From: Nemertoderma westbladi
Lineage: Eukaryota > Xenacoelomorpha > Nemertodermatida > Nemertodermatidae
DNA: 64,000 nucleotides
Assembly: GCA_032718475.1 (NCBI GenBank)
Contig: JAUCBJ010008410.1
Location: forward strand, 1 to 64,000
Direction of reading: 5' to 3'
Positions 1 to 9,300 of the stretch are shown here, one piece after another (the stretch's first letter is position 1; each line of letters begins with the position of its first letter). The position numbers and the translations under genes are program-made. A model generated the notes under the pieces. That model was given only the letters and a program-made list of their open reading frames with translations, did not search any database and was not told the DNA's origin.

Positions 1-1
1 T

Positions 2-604
2 GATGATATAAATAAACTGTTTAATTCTGAAGCGAAATATAGAGATTTCGAATTCATTTTTAATACAAATAATTCTAGAATTAAATTTAAATTTCCTAAA
101 AAGTTGAAAAAAATACAATTAAGTCTACGTGGTGATTTAATACAAATTCTAGGCTTAAAACCGTTATTGGATCGGAATCATCCGGATATTCCGAATTGGG
201 ATATATACAGTACCACTACAGTAGATGAATTAAGCAATATAGAACAGCCAATATTAATTTTAAATTATAGCGGGCCAAAAATTTCGGAAATTGGCATTTT
301 AGATTTTCCAGCTCCCACGAATATAACTCGTAATAAAGACACTATCTTTATATACACAGATATTATTAAGAGCTCATTTGTTGGCGACGCTTTAGCACCG
401 CTCTTAAGAACCTGTCCTTTAACGCAATTAAATCGAAAATATATTAATCACGAATACGAGAGCATTTGCTATTACCCGTTGTTGAATAAAAAACTAAAAA
501 CAATCTTAATTACTTTACGTGACGGCCAAGGCCAATTAATTAACTTCAGCGGAGGTCGCACTGTTATAACACTTAAGTTAATACGGGGTGGCGGTGATGG
601 ATGA
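2..604 (+). CDS. Minor capsid (penton)-like protein, 5' end outside window
   Basis: The frame is already open at base 2 and runs to a TGA at 602-604, so the true start lies left of the window; there is no ATG just before base 104. The last ~85 residues contain a tyrosine-threonine-aspartate strand, 'ALAPLLRTCP', a 'YYPL' turn and a final strand of alternating hydrophobic residues. The same block closes the next gene, so the two are paralogues. Proteins with this ending occur beside the major capsid gene in Polinton/adintovirus-type elements, where the minor capsid protein is a single jelly roll. The assignment as penton-like is inferred from position and this family resemblance. It overlaps the next gene by 8 bases. 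Confidence 0.55.
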   Translation, partial: DDINKLFNSEAKYRDFEFIFNTNNSRIKFKFPKKLKKIQLSLRGDLIQILGLKPLLDRNHPDIPNWDIYSTTTVDELSNIEQPILILNYSGPKISEIGILDFPAPTNITRNKDTIFIYTDIIKSSFVGDALAPLLRTCPLTQLNRKYINHEYESICYYPLLNKKLKTILITLRDGQGQLINFSGGRTVITLKLIRGGGDG

Positions 605-1442
605 GTTCTACGTTAGACTACCAAGTAATTCCTGTCCAATTGATTTTCCCCGCAATAGCGCTAGTAATTATCAGATAAATTTCCACGGCGCCTTACCTAT
701 AAATCCAAACGAAAACTGGGTGGTAGGTATAAAAAGTATATTTTACTTAGCAACGTTACCGTCCATGTATAACAATGTAGAGAATGTTATTTTATTAAAA
801 AAAGGAAAAAAAAATTTTGAGGATACACTTCCATCCGGTTTGTTCTACAGTATCAATGACATTATAGATTATTTTAACACGGGGGCATTGAAAGATAAAT
901 TACAAATAGTTGAAAATACTCAGCAAAATAGGTTGCAATTTATTTTAGGGAAAACTGTGCGAGAGTTATTTATAGGTCAACAATTAGCCTATTATTTTGG
1001 AATTACTGAAAATAATCTCGGCGCGAATTTAAATCCAAATTTTAAAATTATTTTGAAGACGAAAAATAATATAAAGGGTTATTTAATAAAGGTTATCGGA
1101 AATGGAGAAAAAGCTTACCAGATGGTATTTTTATGCCCTCAACCACCCAATTCTATTCCAGAACCTAAGTCGAACATGTACGTGACTACTAATATAATTG
1201 AAAATCAATATATTAATGACTTTGGTTTAGCTTTACTTCGTCGTGTTGCGATACCTGATGACGTGAAATATGGTAGCGTAATAAATAAAGAATTTGTCAA
1301 GGATACAATTCATTATATCCCTGTAAAAAAATCATATAAGATAACATACATTCATATTGAAATAACAGACAAAGAAGGAAAAGATTTGAATTTTGAATAC
1401 GGGACAACATCTATTACATTACACTTTAAACGTATAAATTAA
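597..1442 (+). CDS. Second minor capsid/virion protein of the Polinton-type operon
   Basis: I chose the ATG at 597 (MDEFYVRLPS) over the upstream GTG at 588 because it is the first ATG and overlaps the previous stop in the compact style of the operon. The product is about 281 residues. Its N-terminal part has 'NENWVVGIKSI', a pattern seen in proteins of this neighbourhood in invertebrate Polintons. Its C-terminal ~85 residues (from 'MYVTTNII' through 'ALLRRVAIP' and 'IHYIPVKKS' to 'SITLHFKR') repeat the C-terminal block of the preceding gene. A structural role in the virion is inferred from the operon; no enzymatic motif is visible. The next gene starts one base after its stop. Confidence 0.5.
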   Translation: MDEFYVRLPSNSCPIDFPRNSASNYQINFHGALPINPNENWVVGIKSIFYLATLPSMYNNVENVILLKKGKKNFEDTLPSGLFYSINDIIDYFNTGALKDKLQIVENTQQNRLQFILGKTVRELFIGQQLAYYFGITENNLGANLNPNFKIILKTKNNIKGYLIKVIGNGEKAYQMVFLCPQPPNSIPEPKSNMYVTTNIIENQYINDFGLALLRRVAIPDDVKYGSVINKEFVKDTIHYIPVKKSYKITYIHIEITDKEGKDLNFEYGTTSITLHFKRIN

Positions 1443-1443
1443 A

Positions 1444-2004
1444 ATGGATTCTGATTTATTTCAAAGATACAGTAAACCTCAATATGGGGGTTCAGACTCG
1501 AATCTTGCTGTTTTTAAAGGTGGTAGAAGTACCAGAGGTTCGACGCAAGTTCCTGTTTTTCGAGGTGGTTCATATATTGACCCTTACGGTCAACAAATTG
1601 GCACATTTGGTCCAAACTTAAAACAACGTCGTTTTCAGCGTTATCGTAGAGGTATGCAGGCAAATCAACACGGAGAAGGTATATTTACAGACGCCTTATC
1701 GACATTGAAAAAATTTGGTAAGCCATTAGCTAAAAAAGTTTTACAGAAAGCTTTACCATTTACCACAAAATTTATGAGACAACACGTAATACCAAAAGGT
1801 AAGCGGGTCTTACATCAGCAGGCTAATACGGTTATTAATAAAGCGTTAAATAAAATGAAACCGTCAACAAGATCGGTTGTAGAAAAAGTTTATAGAGATT
1901 TAAAGCGACCCGCTAGACCAATGTCTATGAACATACATCATCGACATAGTAAAAAGAGAAATATAAAGGGCAAACTGAAACACTGCGAAAAAAGTATTTT
2001 TTAA
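1444..2004 (+). CDS. Basic glycine/arginine-rich virion protein (adenoviral core/pVI-like)
   Basis: The product has 186 residues. The N-terminal half is rich in Gly and Arg, with repeated 'F+GG' elements (VFKGG, VFRGG) and an Arg/Gln-rich 'KQRRFQRYRRG'. A 'GEGIF' then leads into an amphipathic Lys-rich stretch (residues ~78-135), and the C-terminus is strongly basic. Adintoviruses and Polintons carry a small basic 'X' protein next to the major capsid gene that is compared with adenovirus core or pVI proteins. The match here is one of composition and position, so it is tentative. DNA condensation or membrane interaction during entry would be the expected role. It lies 2 bases before the major capsid candidate. 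Confidence 0.45.
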   Translation: MDSDLFQRYSKPQYGGSDSNLAVFKGGRSTRGSTQVPVFRGGSYIDPYGQQIGTFGPNLKQRRFQRYRRGMQANQHGEGIFTDALSTLKKFGKPLAKKVLQKALPFTTKFMRQHVIPKGKRVLHQQANTVINKALNKMKPSTRSVVEKVYRDLKRPARPMSMNIHHRHSKKRNIKGKLKHCEKSIF

Positions 2005-2006
2005 TA

Positions 2007-3266
2007 ATGTCAATTATTAAGGAATTAGATTTATTTTCTACACAACCAATACAGACTGAATTTAAAGCAAAGCATTATGAAACAATTTACCCCGTATCTA
2101 ATCTCAGAAGTGAATCTAGGGAGGTCACCTTCCTTGTACCCAGATCCAATGAATTCTATACGAAACTGCAAGATGCTTTATTAATTACAAAATGTACAGT
2201 ACGCTGGGATAGGCGACTTGAAAACTCTCATATATATATGCTGAATTACCCCGCTGAAACTATGTGGAGTGATATTAAAATAGACCTTAATGAGAAGCAG
2301 GTTGAAAATAGCAATAACCATTATTTCTACAAGTCGTACTTATCCAATTTATTATTTACAACTTACGAGGATAAAAATGGGCTACTGGGTGCGGGTGGCT
2401 TTCATCAACCTTTATCTGAACACGGAAATGAAATTGACTCAGACGTGCATCCTATTGACGATGCCTTTAGTAAACAAATGCAATTTGTAAGTGGATTGAC
2501 GATTGATTTTGATACTGAAACTAAAATAATACAACCCGGGTATGATTTAAGAATGCATTTTAGAAAAGTATCAAATTCGTTTATTTTTAAAATCACTCCA
2601 AACGCAAACGCCGTGACAAATCTTCGGCTAGAATTAGATGAAATAAAGATTCTAATCCCTAGAATGGAGGTTAATCCAGTAATAGAAAGCAGTCACCTAA
2701 AAGGTTTAGAGAGCTACGATATTGAATATCAATTTCAAAAGAAAGAGGTGACAACATTTACTATTCCCGCACAAACCACAAATTACACCCAAACAAACAT
2801 ATTTGATGGTAAAAAACCCAAATTAGTTATTATCGGCTTCATAACAAATAACTCTTATTCGGGAGAATTAATTAGCAATCCCTTGAAATTTGAACATTTT
2901 AACCTTAGACGTGCGGAACTGATTGTAGACGGTCTTCCAGTAGGGGGTGTAATATACGAGCCTAATTTTACAGATGGAACATATATTTTTGAGTATACTC
3001 AATTAATGAAAAACATTAATACATATATTAACGGTTATGGAGGTAATAATATAGACCATGAAACCTACTTAGGTAATTGCCCCCTCCTATCCTGGGACCT
3101 AACCGCCGACGGGTATGTTAGAGATCCGCAACCGTCGATATATACTAACGGCAAATTAAAATTAAGATTTGCCGAACCGTTGGTTGAAACCATAAATGTA
3201 ATCGTTTTTAATATTTATGATCAATCATTAAGTTTAAATAGCAGGAAAGAAATACATATCGATTAA
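2007..3266 (+). CDS. Major capsid protein, double jelly-roll type (Polinton/adintovirus hexon-like)
   Basis: The product has 419 residues and starts two bases after the upstream stop. It opens with 'ELDLFSTQPIQTE' and has 'NEFYTKLQDALL' (~50), a 'W-SDI-I-LNEK-V' strand (~88-98) followed by 'NSNNHYFYKSYLSNLLF', and a 'GYDLRMHF+KVSNSF' strand near 175-190. This order is the hallmark of the widespread invertebrate family named after C. elegans F54H12.2, which is regarded as the Polinton major capsid protein with two jelly-roll domains. Length fits the family. The frame is uninterrupted. Its place between the basic protein and the protease fits a virion morphogenesis operon. The fold itself is inferred, not seen. 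Confidence 0.72.
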   Translation: MSIIKELDLFSTQPIQTEFKAKHYETIYPVSNLRSESREVTFLVPRSNEFYTKLQDALLITKCTVRWDRRLENSHIYMLNYPAETMWSDIKIDLNEKQVENSNNHYFYKSYLSNLLFTTYEDKNGLLGAGGFHQPLSEHGNEIDSDVHPIDDAFSKQMQFVSGLTIDFDTETKIIQPGYDLRMHFRKVSNSFIFKITPNANAVTNLRLELDEIKILIPRMEVNPVIESSHLKGLESYDIEYQFQKKEVTTFTIPAQTTNYTQTNIFDGKKPKLVIIGFITNNSYSGELISNPLKFEHFNLRRAELIVDGLPVGGVIYEPNFTDGTYIFEYTQLMKNINTYINGYGGNNIDHETYLGNCPLLSWDLTADGYVRDPQPSIYTNGKLKLRFAEPLVETINVIVFNIYDQSLSLNSRKEIHID

Positions 3267-3268
3267 GT

Positions 3269-3724
3269 ATGTTATCTACAGAGGACCTTGATATGTTTCC
3301 AGTGGGCGGTCACTATTTGGGAGCGTTTCCAGCTAACAAATTACCTAAATTAGATAATAATAATAAGCGGCGGGATTATGGGTTAATAGTAAATACCGAT
3401 AAAGAGCATCTGCCCGGGATTCATTGGATCGGGATATATATACGAGATAATGAGGCCGAAGTATTTGACTCGTTTGGACCAAAATATCCAAACAGATGCA
3501 TCGAAAAATGGCTTGAGAAAAATTCCGCGAGGTGGCGTACTACACGCAAACAATTTCAAGACCCCCGGAGGACCACATGCGGTCTGTACTGTCTTTATTA
3601 TTTGGTAAATCGTATTCACACAATCTATCCAATGAGTGCGTTTACAAATAATGTGGAAATAAATGAAATTATATTATATAAATGGCTTGTTAATTATTAT
3701 AAATTAAACCAACAAACTTTGTAA
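3269..3724 (+). CDS. Adenain-like cysteine protease (virion maturation protease)
   Basis: The product has 151 residues. The catalytic elements of the adenovirus-protease/Ulp1 clan are in order: His52 in 'GIHWIGIYI', Asp67 in 'EVFDSFG', Gln97 and Cys104 in 'TTCGLYC'. The N-terminus 'FPVGGHYLGAFPANKLP' matches the family's usual 'GVF..D.LP' lead. Length is as expected for Polinton/adintovirus PRO, which is shorter than adenovirus adenain. It would cleave capsid precursors during virion maturation. All catalytic residues are present and the frame is intact, so it is potentially functional. It follows the capsid gene by two bases. Confidence 0.92.
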   Translation: MLSTEDLDMFPVGGHYLGAFPANKLPKLDNNNKRRDYGLIVNTDKEHLPGIHWIGIYIRDNEAEVFDSFGPKYPNRCIEKWLEKNSARWRTTRKQFQDPRRTTCGLYCLYYLVNRIHTIYPMSAFTNNVEINEIILYKWLVNYYKLNQQTL

Positions 3725-3755
3725 TTAATTATTTAACTTTTGTTTATCAGATAAA

Positions 3756-4355
3756 ATGGATAATATTACTTTTGTTGATTTTCAATATTATAAGATAGAC
3801 AATAAAGAGTATCCGGTAGTATTTAAAGAATTTGCTATTTTCGATTCTAATTACACCAAAACTAATATAAAGACGTTTTTAATTAAAGGCCCTCCTAATA
3901 TTAAATTATCAGCATTAGATGCAGCCCACGTAAACAATTTACGGGATATGGCTTCTCACTTGCCCTGGAACTATGGAGACATTTCGCAAGACGACTTTAA
4001 AAAATATATGAAGAGATATTTAAAATATAAAAAAAATATTCATGTATTTGGGTTGATGAAGCGGGCAATATTAGTTTCCCAACTCGATGTTCTCGAGCCA
4101 AATTCGGTGGAGAAATTGGGAATATATAAGCAATATCATGATTATTTAACCCCTTGTCGATTTCACGACCGATTCACTACAGTGGAAAGTAAATGCACGT
4201 TCCACTTAAACATAAGGGATAACTGTCTGCGATACTGCTCAGCAAAACGCGTTGGGGGGTTTGAGGCTCTACACTTTTTCATGAGAAAGCGTTTAACTGC
4301 GACTGATGATGATGATAAACAGAAAGAAATAACTGCGGTGGAAGATGTACTGTAG
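3756..4355 (+). CDS. Conserved-type protein of unknown function, last gene of the capsid operon
   Basis: The product has 199 residues and begins 31 bases after the protease stop. It starts with 'ITFVDFQYYK' and 'VVFKEFAIF', a strand-turn-strand start with an early acidic residue. A 'LPWNYGDI' block follows near residue 69, then a Lys-rich helix 'KKYMKRYLKYKK' and 'IHVFGLMKRAI'. The C-terminal third has 'C-FHD...KC-FHLNIRDNCLRYC', a Cys/His set that could bind metal. I recall small proteins with this overall pattern (D-Q start, aromatic-W-G middle, Cys/His end) as widespread in invertebrate genomes and viruses, possibly with an RNase H-like fold, but I cannot prove it. No function is assigned. 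Confidence 0.6.
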   Translation: MDNITFVDFQYYKIDNKEYPVVFKEFAIFDSNYTKTNIKTFLIKGPPNIKLSALDAAHVNNLRDMASHLPWNYGDISQDDFKKYMKRYLKYKKNIHVFGLMKRAILVSQLDVLEPNSVEKLGIYKQYHDYLTPCRFHDRFTTVESKCTFHLNIRDNCLRYCSAKRVGGFEALHFFMRKRLTATDDDDKQKEITAVEDVL

Positions 4356-4724
4356 GTTTACTCTAAGCATGTAATGTGATGGGATAATATAATTTTATTT
4401 TGGTGATGATCTTGATGTTAATATAAAAATATAATAAAATATAATTTTTTTTACAACAAGTTCTCTAAAAGAGTCAATCGCGGTAGGTTAACCATGCACA
4501 TTTAACAATATGACGTAGACGTAACATGTACAGTAAGTATTCTCGATATCGTTCTAATATAGATATACTGGTATTGCGAAACATCCTATACATCGCAAAC
4601 TAATAACACATACAGTAGTTGACTAGTAATATTAGTCAGAAATGCAACATAAATTGTATAGGATGTAGTGTTAACCTGTTGGTACCGGTACTGATAAATT
4701 CAATAATTTATTATAAGCCTAACC
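4356..4724 (+). other. Intergenic: convergence of capsid and replication modules
   Basis: AT-rich sequence follows the last capsid-operon gene. A T-rich run near 4,446-4,452 could serve transcript ends of either strand. From about 4,680 the palindrome GGTACCGGTAC and the element CAGTACCGG appear, leading into the diverged repeats that follow. I see no gene. Confidence 0.5.
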
Positions 4725-5480
4725 ACAACTGTCATCCGCTTTATCAGTACCGGTAGTGTTTTACTCTTCCAACACTGTAGTCACAGTCTACTGGTATCAG
4801 TACAGCAGTAATCTGAAGCAATAGCATACTGCTGTCATGATCTGGATTACACGCAGGAGTCTCTCATATAGGGATTAGATCACCTATCCAAACAATACAG
4901 TACTGCAGTACTGTCGTTGTTCTTGATGTAACAGCATAATCAGATAGAGCATACTGATTTCCTTTGATTAGCATTGTACCGCAGTACCAGTACTACAGTA
5001 TTAATGTAACAGTACCCGCAGTAACAAACTAGGCTAATGTATACAATATCGTGAGTCAGTTACAATCAGATGTGTACGCAGTCAGCCACTCCTATCCACA
5101 ACTGTCATCCATTTTATCAGTACAGCAGTAATCTGATGTAATAACATTTGTTTTTTTTTTCAACTATAAGGATACTGCTGTCTACCCGAACCTTGATTAG
5201 CATACTGCTGTCATAACCTAGAAGGGACGCGTAGCTCTCACATATAGGGATTAGATCACCTACCCAAACAATACAGTACTGCAGTACTGTCGCTGTTCTT
5301 GATGTAACAGTATAGTCAGATAGAGCATGCTGATTTCCTTTAATTAGCATTGTACTGCAGTACGGTACCGGTACCACAGTATTAATGTAACAGTACCCGT
5401 AGTAACAAACTGAGTCAATGTATACTTTATCGTGAGCCAGTTACAATCGGATGTGCGCGCAGTCAGCCATACTGCTGGGA
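4725..5480. repeat. Two diverged direct repeats of about 376 bp rich in CAGTACTG/TACCGGTA palindromes
   Basis: The block around 4,725-5,090 recurs at about 5,100-5,475. Landmarks shared at the same spacing include CATACTGCTGTCAT (4,825 and 5,201), a 'CATATAGGGATTAGATCACCTA' segment, ACAGTACTGCAGTACTG and GTTACAATC.GATGTG. The copies differ at perhaps one base in seven. Both are dense in short palindromes (CAGTACTG, GGTACCGGTACC). The second copy was carried along in the 6.2-kb duplication and recurs near 11,290-11,670. Short open frames here are low-complexity and not convincing genes. Confidence 0.75.
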
Positions 5481-5509
5481 AACGGTCCACCTTGCAGCCG
5501 TCTAGCCAC

Positions 5510-5660
5510 CCTCACAGTCAGCCTCGCGGCACGCAGTCAGCCTCGCAGTCAGCCTCGCGGCATGCAGTCAGCCTCGCAACCAGCCTCGCAGCACGCAGTC
5601 AGCCTCGTGGTCGGTCATGTAGTCAGCCTCGCGGCACGCAGCCAGCCATGCAGCTAGACA
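5510..5660. repeat. GC-rich minisatellite of CAGTCAGCCTCGC units
   Basis: About eight imperfect copies of a ~17-25-bp unit (core CAGTCAGCCTCG, followed by CGGCACG or variants) form a GC-rich island in an AT-rich surrounding. Open frames over it are by-products of the repeat. The identical array recurs at 11,699-11,849 in the second copy of the large duplication. It lies just beyond the 3' end of the TBP-like gene. Confidence 0.8.
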
Positions 5661-5763
5661 CGCAGTCAACCCGTGAGAGTCATGCTTATTCAAACGAGGT
5701 TAGTTTTCCCTAACTACCGATTGATTGATTGATTGAAAAATAATAATGTTTAATTTTCACCTT

Positions 5764-6309
5764 CTAATCACCAACACCTAAAGTCACAACACCAAACATT
5801 AATAAATAATTAACAAGTTTACTAAATATAGGGTAATAAATGTGAAATTTGCTAGGTGAACACATTAAAGTACATTTACCGGTATGAAAGCAGCAAATGA
5901 CTACAGTATTATTTATTCTTATTTTGCAATTATTAAAAATTTCAGGTTCATATATAACTTGAAGTTGCACATTATCAAAGACAACATAAAACCCTGTATT
6001 GTTTATCAATAACCTATAGACTACAGACTTAATACTAAAAATATAAGTACATAAATTAACAGATTTTAAAATCAAATTAATACTAGTTTTATCAAATATA
6101 TGTTTTTTTACTTTTTGGAAATTATACTTACTGCCTAATAATGTAATACGACCATTTTTAAATATTAATAATGTGGCACCAAATATCTTATATATAAACT
6201 GATTTGGTTTGAGTATGTGTTTACCAGATAATTGATTTTTTAATTCTTTCAAATTAATTGCTGACACTTGCTGGCAACTTACATTCTTATTGACTATCTG
6301 ATAGTTCAT
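5764..6309 (-). CDS. TATA-binding-protein-like protein, copy 1
   Basis: The product has 181 residues, the size of the TBP saddle core. It shows the two-fold internal repeat of TBP. Repeat 1 has 'IVNKNVSC' (5-12), 'NQFIYKI' (36-42) and 'LLIFKNGRITLLGSK' (47-61). Repeat 2 has 'YEPEIF' (120-125) and 'VVICCFHTGKCTLMC' (136-150). The four phenylalanines that intercalate into the TATA element in TBP have counterparts at F38, F50, F125 and F141. Repeat 1 also keeps the G-S-K after the 'F-x-x-G-+' turn. It starts at an ATG overlapping the 3' end of the polymerase frame by 23 bases, which ties it to the viral module. Expected role: promoter recognition for element genes. Divergence from cellular TBP is large. 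Confidence 0.75.
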   Translation of the reverse strand: MNYQIVNKNVSCQQVSAINLKELKNQLSGKHILKPNQFIYKIFGATLLIFKNGRITLLGSKYNFQKVKKHIFDKTSINLILKSVNLCTYIFSIKSVVYRLLINNTGFYVVFDNVQLQVIYEPEIFNNCKIRINNTVVICCFHTGKCTLMCSPSKFHIYYPIFSKLVNYLLMFGVVTLGVGD

Positions 6310-9300
6310 TGTTTGGTTCCTGATAAATTGGTATATTGTTTTTTTTCATAGGTTTTTCGACCTTTGTTTGATAGTGACCCCAGGGAAGCGAATGATTTTT
6401 ATTAACCCAATAAAGTTTATCATCAAATGCGCTGAGAGCAAACTTATCTCGTGCTATAGTATACACTTTGTGTAATTTACTTTGAAATTGATGTGTTTCC
6501 TTGGAAATTTCTTCGTTATCGTAATATGCCCTCAAATAATCTTCGTGACAAATATTTTTATCCACGACAGCTCTTGTTATTCCTTTTGCCCGTCGTATAT
6601 TGGAATCATTCCATTCTAAAATTGAATATAATTTTGGTCTTAAAAATACCGCTTGTTTAATCTCTCGTGAGGCTAGTTCGTCTTTACAGTAATAGAGCCT
6701 GGATTTATTTTTATCGCTGTAGAGAGGGTGATCCTTGGGGTAATTGGATGTATCTAGAATATTATTTTTAATTAAGGCTTTTAAAAAATTATTCTGCGAT
6801 GTATTATAGTAACAACCTATTAAAGAGTCCGTGTCTGATGCTACAATTTCAATTCGGCAGTTTAATTCTTTCTCAATAGGTAGCAATTTATCGTAATACA
6901 GCTGATACATATCCAATTTAGCCAAGTCCAAGACAGTACTACCTATATAGACCGGCTTATCGAGAGTTACAGAGTCTTTTACTAATAAATGTCCCGATAA
7001 GGAATCGTTATAAATCATGAAATTTTCATGATTTATTCGTTTGACTAATTGGTCACATTTTTCTTTACTATTAGCGATACGAAAGTTGCATCGGTCCCTT
7101 ATCTTCTCTATCGTTTTTCCAAATAAAGAATTGTTCAGCAATTTCGCGACAGCTGTTTAAATATAACTTTTTGCTAGCCGCCTTTGATTAATATTAAAAT
7201 CTATATAGGGTTTAAATACAAAGTCTTGATGGAAAGAATATAATTTATGGAGCTTAGTAACAATTAAACCTTGTTTTATATAAAATTTTAACAGTTTTAA
7301 ATTTACATGATAGAATTCTTTATCGAATTGTGTCAACATAAGTTTCGGTGCACACATCTTATACTTGCTATTAGTGCCTCTTTGTTTACAAACATTGTTA
7401 AATTGTTCCCTCATATAAGGTGAAAGCATTGTCTCATTTATACTTAAATGTTCTGGAGCTAAGGGTAGTTCTAATGTACGATCGTGAATATCTTTGGGAT
7501 ATTTCAAATCGCAAATTAAGAAAAACCCAATATCACCTTCAGTATCAAGATTTGTTAAATATTTTATCAGTTCTTCTGGAGCAGCATTCTCTAAATATGT
7601 AACGTTGACTTGTTCAAAACCTGAAACAGGTAGCTTTTTACTTAAATTACCAGAATACAAGGAATTAAAATCTATATTGAAAATATGACACTCTTCCTTG
7701 CTTGGATCATAATTATCAGTATCTGGTATATTTGATTCTATGTAATGCTTTCGACAGAATGAAACCCCTCCTCTAATAGATGCTTCAAAATCTCTATATG
7801 TTTGGTAATCTTTTATTAATGTTAACTTACATTTATTGTATTTCAGGGCGCAATCATAAGTGAAAGCTGCGATACTGCAATAATAAACTACTTCTAATTC
7901 GTAGTTTTGTCTACACACTCTCCTAAAGTTCTCAAATATATCAGCGAGGAGACAAACATCGAGTTTTAAGTATGCTAAAAGATAATCCTTGAGATTCACA
8001 CAGTCAAACTGACTCCATGATGCGTTGGCAAAACTATATTCCTCGGGTGTACAGGTATTTTGTGTTAATTTACTATAAAATTTGTCTATTGATGGTAATT
8101 TCGAATCATTGAATTTATTTAAATCTGTCAGATACTCGTAGGGAAATATACCTTTTCGTTTAATTGTTGCATTATTTAAATTTGGATAAAAATATTTCAT
8201 TTGCTGTTCAGTAATTGGTAGAACTGATGTTATATCCTCGCTGTCTATATCCTTTGTTGAACAATCAACTAAAGTACTTAGGGAAAAGGATAAAAATTGA
8301 TATGTGTCTAAGACACGTAGCTCGATCTTAGTTTTTTCATCTTTCACTGGTATATGCATGCTTAGTGAAATATACCTTTCAGAATTTTTAGGGATTACCT
8401 TTATATCCCAATCGGAATATTTATTATTGCTAAAACCAACTTGCAAAAGAAAATGCAAATCGTAGAGATTGCAGTTGTGTGCAGCGAGTATATACATGTG
8501 TCATTTCAACGATAAAGAGCGGTTACATGCGTTACAAGCGGCCGCTATATAGTTACCAGTAATATGTGAGTGATGTTTGTTTTTCTCAGACTTATCCTTA
8601 AATAAAACATTGCAATAAAAGCAAGTTTTAGCTTTCCAAAAACTTAACTTATCTGCATCATTAAGTATCATTCTCTCTCTTGTGTGGTCTTCCGACCACT
8701 TATATAATTGGGTGATGTCATTATATACAGAGTCTAAAAAGTCTTGAATACAGTTGTTGTCGATTGTTTTTGTAAAGGTCTTCAAATAAAATTTTGGTGG
8801 ATTGATTAATTCGGCACTAGGAACAATTAAATAACTTACAGCGCATGGAATATGATTCTGAATAAATTTACTGTTGGTGGCTGGCTCCAAAATAGATTCT
8901 ATGTCAAAATATATTACAAACAATGCTGGTAATGTTCTGTCTAAATTTCTAAAGCTAATGTGAGTTCTTTTTTCAGATGGTAGCTTCTCAACTTGACTTT
9001 TTCCTCGATAACAAACAAGACGGTGACGTTCTAGAACATCATTGGTGTAGAAAGGCGCCAAACACCGTTCACAATATTTCCTACCACGAGTATGAAGAGC
9101 TCTCGTATTCATCAAACGATTCAAGTTAGTTATGCAAACATAATGTGATTGTTTACTCGTATTCTTATTTTTTACAAGTAATATATTCAATAACTCTTTA
9201 TCTGGAGTGATTTTACTAAATGGTGCCTGTCTTAATATAGATACTCGATTGTTGTTGTAGAGTAATAAATTAATTATATATGCTGAATTCTGTTTTTCAA

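Noticed and set aside
5117-5377. 86-codon minus-strand frame present twice (also 11,306-11,566)
   Set aside because: It lies in the CAGTACTG palindrome repeat; both copies are part of the large duplication, so recurrence is not evidence for coding.
5432-5713. Open frames of 93 and 68 codons rich in Ser/Gln/Arg
   Set aside because: They read through the GC-rich minisatellite in different frames and have no conserved motif; the same frames recur only because the region is duplicated.
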